Source: CAIXLI01 sp964587125 (GTDB taxonomy: Bacteria > Pseudomonadota > Alphaproteobacteria > UBA9219). Taken from it: a DNA stretch of 13,872 nucleotides. A model generated the notes under the pieces. That model saw nothing but the letters and a program-made list of their open reading frames with translations. It ran no database searches and was not told the origin of the DNA. Position numbers and translations under genes: made by a program. Below, piece after piece: positions 6,632 through 12,956 of this stretch. The number at the start of each line of letters is the position of its first letter. Within the stretch, counting starts at the first letter, position 1. The DNA lies in the NCBI GenBank assembly GCA_964587125.1, contig CAZPKC010000026.1:1-13872 (forward strand), given 5' to 3'.

Positions 6632-7315
6632 ATGAACTTTCCGATTGAAACGCCGGAGTGGAGCGATCTTTCGCCTTCGCTTGGCAAGATCATTCGGGAG
6701 ATCGTTGCCGGCGCCGGTGCGCAATCGAACCCTTTTTTGTTGCATACCGCCGGCATTCCGGGCGCCGGTAAATCTTCGCTTGCCGATTCCCTTGAAAAGA
6801 GTCTAGCCGACCTTTTCCCCGTCCGGGTCGCGTTCGATAAGATCATGTGCGCCATTCCCGAATACAGCGCGGAGCCGGACAGCCTTCTGGCTTTTTCGAA
6901 ATACGAACTTCCCGCGCGCGCGGCAGGCTATCTTCTCGTCAAAAATCTGATGGAAAAAAGAGCCAATATCATTTTCGATCATTCGGCTTCGTTTCCGAAG
7001 CATGTCGATCTTCTGAAATTCGCCAAAAGCTTGGGCTATAAAGTCGCTTTCGTTAGAATTGTCGCCGCGCCGGAAACGGTAAAGAAAAGGATCTTGGCGA
7101 GGCAAGCCGTGGAAGGACGACACACGCCTTTAAATTATGTCGACGAGCGGTTAGTGATTATCGAGAAATTGCTTGAAGACTATAAGGCGGTTTCGGACGT
7201 TTATTTTGAGATTCAGAACGACGACAGGCCGCTTGTCAACCGCATGGCTTTTTTTCAGGATGCATCTGAACGCATAGCGAAGGGCGTTCGCGATCTCGTG
7301 GCTAAACCCAGTTAG
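6632..7315 (+). CDS. zeta-toxin-like P-loop kinase
   Basis: A 227-residue P-loop NTPase. Walker A is GIPGAGKS (41-48), with K47-S48 the nucleotide-binding pair. FDK (68-70) is placed like the substrate-side acidic loop of zeta-type kinases, and NIIFDHSAS (113-120) is a Walker B-like strand. The helix PETVKKRILARQ followed by EGRHTP (148-166) resembles the arginine-bearing lid of the zeta toxin/AAA_33 group. Zeta toxins phosphorylate UDP-N-acetylglucosamine, but many relatives are housekeeping kinases of unknown substrate. No epsilon-type antitoxin is next to it, so a free toxin is unlikely without other control. I chose the ATG at 6632, 19 nt after glyA, preceded by GGGG; an upstream in-frame extension would run inside glyA. 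Likely cotranscribed with glyA. Confidence 0.75.
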   Translation: MNFPIETPEWSDLSPSLGKIIREIVAGAGAQSNPFLLHTAGIPGAGKSSLADSLEKSLADLFPVRVAFDKIMCAIPEYSAEPDSLLAFSKYELPARAAGYLLVKNLMEKRANIIFDHSASFPKHVDLLKFAKSLGYKVAFVRIVAAPETVKKRILARQAVEGRHTPLNYVDERLVIIEKLLEDYKAVSDVYFEIQNDDRPLVNRMAFFQDASERIAKGVRDLVAKPS

Positions 7316-7433
7316 CTTTCAGAACCAATTTAAATTCCTTTTAAGAATCTCTTTCCCCTTTTTCCTTCGCGCCCCAGATCATTTCTTTCACGAAACGATG
7401 TGTGACTCGGACATCACATCGGAGAAGATAAAC
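7316..7433. other. non-coding stretch with a 7-bp inverted repeat
   Basis: No gene is seen between the kinase stop and 7433. The one clear structure is CGATGTG (7396-7402) with CACATCG (7415-7421), a perfect 7-bp inverted repeat around a 12-nt spacer. Neither side has a T run, so it is not a standard intrinsic terminator; an operator is possible. Pyrimidine-rich sequence (7345-7372) precedes it. Confidence 0.4.
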
Positions 7434-7694
7434 TTAATTTTGATTCATCATCGTAAATTTCGTCTTAACTGAAAGTAATTCATCGAGTAGAAGTCTGTCT
7501 CGGCAAGTCAAGTCTAACGCTTCTTTAGTCGCCTCCGTACCGCCGAATCGAATCCTTAAACTTTCATCACGGGGACTGTCTCTTGAACCTAAGCCGTATC
7601 CTTTACCAGAAGCAACCGACGGTTGATTCCCTCCGTATGCGAGGTGCGGCATGAATTTGCGATTGATCGCCGCCAATACCAACGATGCTTCCAT
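7434..7694 (-). CDS. possible 86-aa hypothetical protein
   Basis: This minus-strand frame fills most of the otherwise empty 335-nt gap between the kinase gene and the 304-aa gene. It has GGGAG 5 nt before its ATG at 7694, and its codon choice reads plausibly. It overlaps the first 44 bases of the 304-aa gene head to head. An internal alternative ATG (7652) shares the palindrome CATG with that gene's start. I recognise no family; the protein is charged, glycine-rich in the first half and without membrane segments. It may well be a chance frame. Confidence 0.28.
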   Translation of the reverse strand: MEASLVLAAINRKFMPHLAYGGNQPSVASGKGYGLGSRDSPRDESLRIRFGGTEATKEALDLTCRDRLLLDELLSVKTKFTMMNQN

Positions 7695-8565
7695 ATCCGC
7701 TCCCGCGGCTTCGGCGCGCAGTCCTCTTTTGCTCGAATGGCTTTCGCGTTTAACGCACCCTGGTTTTCCTCACGGCCTTCTTTCTCTTCCTGCGGACCGG
7801 AAAGAAAGCGTTTCAGCGATCGACAAAGAACCCCGCGTCGACGACTGGAATACCATCGCCCATATTTGCGGCTACACGCTCGAGGATTTTTTCGACGCGG
7901 GCACGCCGCTTCCCCTCACCGTCGCCGAAGTCGATTATTTCCGCCGCAATCATCGCGGAACTGAAAACCATATCAGCCGCGACTTTTTGACGGCGCAAAC
8001 CGATTTGCCTTCTCCTCTCGCCGAATTGTACGGGCTTTACCTGCACCGCTCGCGCATCGACGCCGAAGCGGCGTTGTGGGTCGCGCAATCGACAAGCTCG
8101 ACGCGCGTGGCCTCGGTCATGGCCGATTTGCTGGCGATCGGCGCTTTTGCCAACGGCCTCGAATATGTCAGCTCCATGGGCATCACTTATTCCGTGCCTT
8201 GCGCTTTCGACACCTCATCCGAAATCGATCACGCAAACAGAGAAGCGGCGCGGAGGCTTGCTTTACCCGCCGATCATCCGTCGCATTTGCTGAAATTGAA
8301 GCCAGACGAGCTTGGCGTTCTTGCCGCGGCGATTGTCGAACAGAATGCTTTGGCGTCCGCCGATTTTCTCGAAAAGGCTAATTTGCTTTCCGAAGCGCGG
8401 CAGGATGTCACGCGCTTGCCGACCAAGCTCCATTTCTCAACCGCCGTCGCCGAACACGATTTGCCAATTCAAGCGCTGTGGGTGGAGCGTTTGGTTAACG
8501 CTTTCGTCCGCCTTTTTCCCGAATGGGTTATCGATTTGCCGGAAGTTCAGGCGGTGCTTAACTAA
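7651..8565 (+). CDS. hypothetical 304-aa protein
   Basis: I do not recognise this protein. It is a long frame with GAGGTG (7641-7646) 4 nt before the ATG and no competing frame for most of its length. It appears soluble: no signal peptide and no segment hydrophobic enough to span a membrane. The first 30 residues are serine/alanine-rich and probably disordered, and the rest looks mainly alpha-helical. Aromatic/acidic clusters such as RVDDWNTIAH, LEDFFDAG and LYGLYLHRSR stand out. No catalytic motif is evident. Its TAA stop directly abuts the stop of the convergent membrane-protein gene (TAATCA, 8563-8568). A functional link to that neighbour is possible but not shown. Confidence 0.75.
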   Translation: MNLRLIAANTNDASISAPAASARSPLLLEWLSRLTHPGFPHGLLSLPADRKESVSAIDKEPRVDDWNTIAHICGYTLEDFFDAGTPLPLTVAEVDYFRRNHRGTENHISRDFLTAQTDLPSPLAELYGLYLHRSRIDAEAALWVAQSTSSTRVASVMADLLAIGAFANGLEYVSSMGITYSVPCAFDTSSEIDHANREAARRLALPADHPSHLLKLKPDELGVLAAAIVEQNALASADFLEKANLLSEARQDVTRLPTKLHFSTAVAEHDLPIQALWVERLVNAFVRLFPEWVIDLPEVQAVLN

Positions 8566-9558
8566 TCAAGCCGTTTTCAACGACGATTTGATCCACCCGC
8601 GTTCCATAGCAAAGGTAATGGGTCGGACCGCGTCCTTTTCAATTTTATCAAATATTTTTCCAAAAAATGATGTTCGTTCAGTTTGGACAGAATTTTCGTC
8701 GTTGTGCTCTTTTTGCTTGATGACAGCCAGAGACAGTTCACCCATACAAGCAAAGACGCCAACTAAGGCACCGAGCGGATTTCCTGCGAATGCTCCCGCT
8801 ACCGCAAACGTTGTCGTACCGGCAGCAACACCGACAAATGGAACGGCTTTGTTTTTAACCAATCCAAGAGCCAGCGCTCCTAAAGAACCTACTGTTTCTG
8901 CAATGCCGATTCCCGTCAGCGCCAAAGCCTTTGCGTTGCCCGACAATAAACCTAAGCCTCCGCCAATACCGATTCCGGTTGCCGTATAGCCAAGCCCGTA
9001 CCAAACGGCAGGATGCAGCAAGGCTTTGATAACAGGATGCGTCGTTTCTTTCTTACTTAGGTCGTCCAAATACTTGCTGGATGCAATGCGATTGCCGATA
9101 GTGAAGAAGAGAGCGGCAAGCCCTGGAAACAACGCCGCTGTCGAGCCGGTCGCGGCCGCGTGCAATAAAATGGCGCTGATAACCAGCGTGCAGCAAGACA
9201 TAAACCCGAGGGGATTTGAAAGTTCGTGTCCGACAATTCGGAAAGCTTTTTTAAGTGGATTGCCTGTCGGTGTTTTATCATGAATAGCGTTTGAAATTTT
9301 CTTGCAGCGTTTCTTCGTTTTAGATTCTTCCGGCAAATTGTCCACATAATCGGATGCGCCGATCAACACTACCGAATAGATCAAACAACCCACGGCGATT
9401 GCCGTGGCAAAAGGATCTTTCGCTTGCGAAAAATTAAAAATGTTCGCTGTTGAAAAGGCGACCGCCGGATCAGCAAATTTTCTGAGACGATCGGAGGCAG
9501 AAAGCGTTTGTCCGAACATCTGATCTTTCGCGGCAGATAAAGATTGCTCCAAAGCCAT
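8566..9558 (-). CDS. hypothetical multi-spanning membrane protein (330 aa)
   Basis: Family not recognised. About seven hydrophobic segments are visible near residues 50-70, 116-136, 140-158, 186-206, 210-233, 239-256 and 259-281, rich in Gly and Ala. From about residue 114 on, three units of roughly 45 residues look like repeated helix-turn-helix pairs (starting NPLGF, AVWYG and AVPFVG). A basic loop (80-105) and a charged C-terminal tail (282-330) flank them. AGGA lies 8 nt before the ATG, and a promoter with a perfect TATAAT is about 30 nt upstream of that. It resembles the 227-aa protein encoded at 10262-10945 in segment order and in a block like DPFATAIAVGCLIY. No signal peptide or known transporter motif is seen; the role is unknown. 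Confidence 0.8.
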   Translation of the reverse strand: MALEQSLSAAKDQMFGQTLSASDRLRKFADPAVAFSTANIFNFSQAKDPFATAIAVGCLIYSVVLIGASDYVDNLPEESKTKKRCKKISNAIHDKTPTGNPLKKAFRIVGHELSNPLGFMSCCTLVISAILLHAAATGSTAALFPGLAALFFTIGNRIASSKYLDDLSKKETTHPVIKALLHPAVWYGLGYTATGIGIGGGLGLLSGNAKALALTGIGIAETVGSLGALALGLVKNKAVPFVGVAAGTTTFAVAGAFAGNPLGALVGVFACMGELSLAVIKQKEHNDENSVQTERTSFFGKIFDKIEKDAVRPITFAMERGWIKSSLKTA

Positions 9559-9595
9559 TATAATTCCTGTGAAAAATATTCCTCAATGTGCGTTG

Positions 9596-9625
9596 ATTAT
9601 ACGGGAGGAGCTTAAGGGAGGGCAA
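9596..9625 (-). promoter_or_regulatory. promoter of the 330-aa membrane-protein gene
   Basis: On the minus strand, -35 TTGCCC (plus 9620-9625), an 18-bp spacer and a perfect -10 TATAAT (plus 9596-9601). The 14 bases from the -10 onward, TATAATCAACGCAC (plus 9588-9601), match 12 of 14 with the same block upstream of the 227-aa membrane-protein gene. Predicted leader about 30 nt. Confidence 0.6.
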
Positions 9626-9627
9626 GA

Positions 9628-9738
9628 ATGACTTTACTTTCAGCAATAACATGGAAAATCAACACGCTTGCGACGCCAAAAACGGATTCGACAGAATCGG
9701 TTTTTTGCCTCTATCTTGCCCCGTCCCTGAATCTTTAA
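9628..9738 (+). CDS. possible 36-aa leader peptide of gpt
   Basis: A short frame in the gpt leader begins with ATG at 9628, 5 nt after a strong Shine-Dalgarno (AAGGGAGG, ending near 9622). It ends at TAA 9736-9738, 16 nt before the gpt start. The peptide (MTLLSAITWKINTL...) has no recognised domain. Its frame crosses the terminator-like hairpin at 9678-9706, the arrangement expected of a translated attenuator. A second short frame from 9651 in another phase overlaps the gpt ATG as ATGA but lacks a ribosome-binding site. The purine-rich Shine-Dalgarno also lies in the spacer of the opposing promoter, so chance is possible. Confidence 0.35.
   Translation: MTLLSAITWKINTLATPKTDSTESVFCLYLAPSLNL
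9678..9706 (+). promoter_or_regulatory. terminator-like hairpin in the gpt leader
   Basis: AAAAACGGATTC (9678-9689) pairs with GAATCGGTTTTT (9694-9705) around the loop GACA, with one G-G mismatch: 11 paired positions, then T to 9706. The A and T runs make it shaped for termination in both directions. It lies between two divergent genes, 49 nt before gpt, so it does not close any known upstream transcript. A gpt attenuator is the simplest reading. Confidence 0.5.
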
Positions 9739-9754
9739 CCCTTGAAGCGCATAT

Positions 9755-10261
9755 ATGACACCCGTATCTCCGCAAAAATATTTCCCCGTTTCTTGGGAAG
9801 AACTGCACCGAAACGCCAAGGCTCTGGCGTGGAAGCTCCACGAATTGGGGCCGTGGAAAGGCTTAATCGCCGTCACGCGCGGCGGCTTGGTTCCCGCGGC
9901 CATCGTCGCGCGCGAACTTGAAATCCGCATCATCGAAACCGTGTCGGTCGTTTGTTATCATTTCGACGGCAGCGACCCCGCGCGGCAAGATAAGGCGGAA
10001 ATCGTCAAAAACCCCGCTAATGTCGGCAACGGAGAAGGCTGGCTGGTGGTTGACGATCTGGTCGATACGGGCCGCACGGCGGAAGTTGTGCGCCGCTTGT
10101 TACCTAAGGCGCATTTCGCGACCATTTATGCGAAGCCCCTGGGTAAGCCTTCGGTCGACACTTTCGTCACCGAAGTCAGCCAAGACACGTGGATTTATTT
10201 TCCGTGGGATATCGAGTTGCAATTCACGCAGCCCATCGCCGTGCAACGCAAAGATAAATAA
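9755..10261 (+). CDS. gpt: xanthine-guanine phosphoribosyltransferase
   Basis: A 168-residue type I phosphoribosyltransferase that salvages xanthine, guanine and probably hypoxanthine by transfer of ribose-5-phosphate from PRPP. Visible are AVTRGGLVPA (39-48, pyrophosphate-binding loop) and VVDDLVDTGRTA (98-109, PRPP-binding motif with the acidic pair D100-D101). The C-terminal YFPWD (about 149-153) matches Gpt-type enzymes, where this tryptophan region stacks on the purine. It is slightly longer than E. coli Gpt (152 aa as I recall). The Shine-Dalgarno before the ATG at 9755 is weak, so coupling to the upstream short frame may matter. The TAA stop abuts the stop of a convergent membrane-protein gene. 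Cytoplasmic or membrane-associated. Confidence 0.92.
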   Translation: MTPVSPQKYFPVSWEELHRNAKALAWKLHELGPWKGLIAVTRGGLVPAAIVARELEIRIIETVSVVCYHFDGSDPARQDKAEIVKNPANVGNGEGWLVVDDLVDTGRTAEVVRRLLPKAHFATIYAKPLGKPSVDTFVTEVSQDTWIYFPWDIELQFTQPIAVQRKDK

Positions 10262-10945
10262 TCATGGCTGGGAAGGCGATCCTTGAAGTTGAGGCGCTCT
10301 AAACAACCTCCCAAGAACATTCTTGGCTCTGCCCTCCGGCATCAACATGATATCGCCGCGCGCCCATATAAGGCTGCATAACATATACGTCATCGGCAAA
10401 ATGGAAAGAAGCCAAGCCTCCGGACTACCCGGGTGGTATTTCGAAACGTTGCTGCAAACATCATAGGCTGCAGCCGCAAAAGTTGGCACACGACTCATGA
10501 GGGGCAGCATTTTATAGAAAGAGTCGCGTTGGGGATCGACGACGCTTCCCAATTTCCCGCCTGCATGAAGAGCTCCGCCAAGGATTGCCGATCCCTCGGC
10601 AATCGGATCGGCGACGCTCAACAATGCCAATCCCGACGCAAGAAGAGTGGCGCCCGCAACCGAAAAAAGATGCCCTATGTTATTTTTTCTGGCATCGGGT
10701 GGAAATCCGTTTTTCCATGCATCGTCATAGATACCCCCGCCCCAAAAGAAAATAAGAGAAGCCAGCGTCACCGCGGCCGCAGGGGCATTGCCCACAAAAT
10801 ACTGTCCTAAACCGACGGAAGCGTTTTGAAGGCTACCGGACTTTATGGATACCTGTATGACAGCGCCTAGAATACTGGCGACATTGCCGACGTTGTACGT
10901 TTTCCCCGGCGAGTCAAATCCAAGTTCAGGAATTTTTATCGACAC
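10262..10945 (-). CDS. hypothetical multi-spanning membrane protein (227 aa)
   Basis: Family not recognised. It starts at GTG 10945, with GGAAAG 7 nt upstream and a strong promoter further up. Hydrophobic segments lie near residues 20-35, 48-70, 90-110, 115-130, 152-168 and 175-195, again Gly/Ala-rich. The block NAPAAAVTLASLIFFWGG, followed by YDD and a basic turn, lines up without gaps with DPFATAIAVGCLIYSV...SD in the 330-aa protein (8566-9558). The next pair of helices also follows the same pattern. I infer distant paralogy, with one or two helix pairs fewer here. Its stop directly abuts the gpt stop. The C-terminal tail is basic and proline-containing. Confidence 0.78.
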   Translation of the reverse strand: MSIKIPELGFDSPGKTYNVGNVASILGAVIQVSIKSGSLQNASVGLGQYFVGNAPAAAVTLASLIFFWGGGIYDDAWKNGFPPDARKNNIGHLFSVAGATLLASGLALLSVADPIAEGSAILGGALHAGGKLGSVVDPQRDSFYKMLPLMSRVPTFAAAAYDVCSNVSKYHPGSPEAWLLSILPMTYMLCSLIWARGDIMLMPEGRAKNVLGRLFRAPQLQGSPSQP

Positions 10946-10995
10946 AATATGCTTTCCAAATGTTAATTATATAAGTCCTAGAATTCTGCGCGTGG

Positions 10996-11025
10996 ATTAT
11001 ATCAAATTTCCTCCTTTCATGACAA
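10996..11025 (-). promoter_or_regulatory. promoter of the 227-aa membrane-protein gene
   Basis: On the minus strand, -35 TTGTCA (plus 11020-11025), an 18-bp spacer and a perfect -10 TATAAT (plus 10996-11001) with an extended -10 TG at the right distance. The block TATAATCCACGCGC (plus 10988-11001) matches 12 of 14 bases at the 330-aa gene's promoter, which has the same spacer length. Start of transcription near 10989, leader about 44 nt. Confidence 0.7.
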
Positions 11026-11096
11026 GATTATTTAATACTTTCATGTTATTCGTCTGCCTTATTACGCAAAGGCAACACTCCTGAGAGGAGCCGTTC

Positions 11097-12287
11097 ATGA
11101 CCTATCCCATCATCCGCCTGCATCCGCAAAAACACCGGCGCGTATCCGGCGGCCATCCGTGGATTTATTCCAACGAGATCGTGATGGACGATGCGGCGAG
11201 GGCTTTGCCGCGCGGGACGATGGCCTCTTTTTACGCGCATGATAAAAAGTTCCTCGGCATCGGGAGTTTTAATCCGAATTGCCTGATCGCAGGACGAATA
11301 TTCACGTCGCATCTGATCGAGGATATCGGCGAGGAATGGCTTGCTGCGCGCATCGAATCCGCGCTCGCGTTGCGCCAGCAGATGATCGACGAGCCTTTCT
11401 ATCGGCTGGTTCATGCCGAAGCCGACGGATTGCCCGGCCTTATCGTCGACCGATTTGGCGACGTGCTGAGCGTGCAACTAAACGCGGCGGGGATGGACGT
11501 TTTGTGGCCTGCTTTGGAAACGGCGCTGCGGCGCATTTTAAATCCGCGCAGCATTATTTTGCGCAACGACTCTTTCGCGCGCGGAATCGAAGGATTGCCA
11601 AAAGAAACGAAACTTATCGGAGAGAACATCGCGGAGCCAATCGAGATTCGCGAGAACGGATTGATTTATTTTGCCGATTTGCTGGGAGGACAAAAAACAG
11701 GCTGGTATTTCGATCAACGCGATAATCATGCGCTCGTCGCGCGTTATGCCCAAAATTCCGACAGCATGCTCGATCTTTACACGCATGCCGGAGGGTTTGC
11801 GTTGGCTGCGGCAAACGCGGGCGTAAAAAAAGTTATCGGGATCGATTCATCGGAAACCGCTTTGGCGCTGGCTCTAAAAGCCGCCGCGCATAACGATCTT
11901 TCTGCGCAATGCGAATTTGTACGCGCCGACGTGTTCGAAGCCCTTGAACGGCGCATCGCCGCAAAGGAAAAATATCAAGTCGTCGTCGCCGATCCGCCTG
12001 CGTTCGTGAAATCGCGCAAGGATATCGCGAGCGGCGGACGCGGATATCGCAAACTGGCCAAAATGGCGGCTTCGGTCACAAAAAAGAACGGGTTTTTGTT
12101 CATCGCCTCGTGCAGCCACAACATGGAATTGCCCATTTTTATTGAACAAGTCGCAGCTGGATTAAATGATGCCCATCGATGCGGAAAAATTTTGCATACG
12201 TGCTTTGCGGCTCCCGATCATCCCGTGCATCCGCATTTGCCGGAGAGCGCCTATTTGAAAGGATTATTTTTGTTTCTTGAGGAATAA
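11097..12287 (+). CDS. rlmI: 23S rRNA (cytosine-C5) methyltransferase, RlmI family
   Basis: A 396-residue class I SAM-dependent RNA methyltransferase. E. coli RlmI methylates C1962 of 23S rRNA. An N-terminal PUA domain (about 1-75) has the typical HRRVSGGHPWIYSNEI opening; the middle EEHRE-type domain contains GGQKTGWYFDQRDN (197-210). The Rossmann domain has SAM motif I DLYTHAGGF (226-234), the acidic motif GIDSS (248-252), motif IV ADPPAFVKSRKD (298-309) and motif VI SCS with the candidate catalytic C339. Length and order match RlmI. AGGAG (11086-11090) lies 6 nt before the ATG. The close rRNA operon downstream fits the theme but is probably incidental. Cytoplasmic. Confidence 0.92.
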   Translation: MTYPIIRLHPQKHRRVSGGHPWIYSNEIVMDDAARALPRGTMASFYAHDKKFLGIGSFNPNCLIAGRIFTSHLIEDIGEEWLAARIESALALRQQMIDEPFYRLVHAEADGLPGLIVDRFGDVLSVQLNAAGMDVLWPALETALRRILNPRSIILRNDSFARGIEGLPKETKLIGENIAEPIEIRENGLIYFADLLGGQKTGWYFDQRDNHALVARYAQNSDSMLDLYTHAGGFALAAANAGVKKVIGIDSSETALALALKAAAHNDLSAQCEFVRADVFEALERRIAAKEKYQVVVADPPAFVKSRKDIASGGRGYRKLAKMAASVTKKNGFLFIASCSHNMELPIFIEQVAAGLNDAHRCGKILHTCFAAPDHPVHPHLPESAYLKGLFLFLEE

Positions 12288-12315
12288 ATTAACCTTGATG
12301 CGAAAATTTAAATAA

Positions 12316-12335
12316 GCCTTGTTTTAAAGGCGTTT
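12316..12335 (+). terminator. terminator after rlmI
   Basis: GCCTT (12316-12320) pairs with AAGGC (12327-12331) around a 6-nt loop, followed by G and TTTT. It lies 28 nt after the rlmI stop. The stem is short, so termination may be partial. Confidence 0.45.
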
Positions 12336-12496
12336 TCTGCGTTTCTTAAATAATTATAAATGGCGGAATACTTTCTGGTGCTTGAGTCAAGCAAAAATAG
12401 TAAAAAGATTATAAATTTTCTCCTAGACAACCCCCTATAGAATCAGTAAGTTCACCTCCGTCGGCGGTCATACCGTGACCTCCGAAGGTGGTATTG

Positions 12497-12525
12497 TTGA
12501 CATTGAGCAACATCAGGCGTCGAAT
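12497..12525 (+). promoter_or_regulatory. candidate rRNA operon promoter
   Basis: TTGACA (12497-12502), a 17-bp spacer, then TCGAAT (12520-12525; 4 of 6 to consensus). It is the only perfect -35 between rlmI and 16S on this strand. Transcription would begin near 12532, giving a leader of about 425 nt. TATAGAAT at 12436-12443 is an alternative -10 but has no matching -35. Confidence 0.4.
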
Positions 12526-12674
12526 TTAGCTGAAAAGCTGGTTTGTCGCATGGTAGTTCGTTTCGTCTTTTCAACAATCTGCGTCCGGCGTAGTCTATGA
12601 CAATGCCAGATCGTTCTTGGAAATTGTGAATATGATGAGAAGGGATGCGCAGACGGCGATCCGCGGTGGGAAGC

Positions 12675-12690
12675 CCTGTCTTAGGACAGG
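12675..12690 (+). other. small tetraloop hairpin in the rRNA leader
   Basis: CCTGTC (12675-12680) and GACAGG (12685-12690) pair perfectly around the loop TTAG. It is part of the structured leader before 16S. Confidence 0.4.
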
Positions 12691-12720
12691 ACAACTGGCC
12701 GAGGGTATCCAAAACGTTTC

Positions 12721-12940
12721 TTAGTCCTTCGGGATTAAAAAATGGTTACGGTTTGTCGTATCGCATCCTTTGTCGACAAGTTCGATGTATCCGTAAAAAG
12801 ATACATTGTCGTTTCGCGGTAAGCGAAACGACGCGTAAATAACGGTTCAACGTAAGTTGAATCGTTGAGTAATGAGAACCCTAAGTCAAAGGTGTTGCTT
12901 CGGCAATACCAAGTAGTTTTGAACAATCTAACGATTGTTC
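12721..12940 (+). repeat. run of six stem-loops before 16S
   Basis: In order: 12721-12738 (7 bp, TTCG loop); 12785-12806 (7 bp, 8-nt loop); 12808-12832 (10 bp perfect, GGTAA loop); 12841-12866 (11 bp, GTAA loop); 12891-12910 (8 bp, TTCG loop); 12921-12940 (8 bp perfect, TAAC loop). They have different sequences, so this is not a copied repeat. GTTCT (12937-12941) can instead pair with AGAAC (12945-12949), competing with the last hairpin just before the 16S start. Probably part of the pre-rRNA leader involved in folding or processing. Confidence 0.6.
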
Positions 12941-12956
12941 TCTAAGAACTAGATTA

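Larger units (their letters stand above)
12427..12724 (+). pseudogene. possible frameshifted coding remnant
   Basis: Two overlapping plus-strand frames read like protein but have no good start. The first runs from 12427 and includes GGHTVTSEGGIVDIEQHQ. The second runs from 12557 to TAG 12722-12724 and includes SGVVYDNARSFLEIVNMMRR. A single +1 shift near 12550-12560 would join them into about 95 residues. I recognise no family. A minus-strand frame covers the same DNA (12452-12712), and the candidate rRNA promoter lies inside, so the coding look may be accidental. Confidence 0.2.
12288..12956. other. gene-poor region before 16S, rRNA operon leader
   Basis: About 670 nt without a recognised gene. 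12288-12450 is A+T-rich and contains the perfect inverted repeat GCTTGA-G-TCAAGC (12380-12392). 12453-12490 folds as a two-part hairpin: CACCT with AGGTG enclosing CGGCGGTCA (12462-12470) with TGACCTCCG (12476-12484). A promoter candidate (12497-12525) and two coding-like frames (12427-12724) come next. A run of stem-loops fills 12721-12940. The part after the promoter is best read as the 5' leader of the rRNA operon. No boxA could be picked out with confidence. Confidence 0.6.

Noticed and set aside
12380..12392. GCTTGAGTCAAGC palindrome as an FNR site
   Set aside because: FNR sites have TTGAT-N4-ATCAA; here the arms are nearly adjacent. It may be an operator for something else, but nothing supports a name.
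12645..12842. Plus-strand 65-codon frame before 16S
   Set aside because: It runs through three of the leader stem-loops and lacks a ribosome-binding site; it is probably leader RNA.
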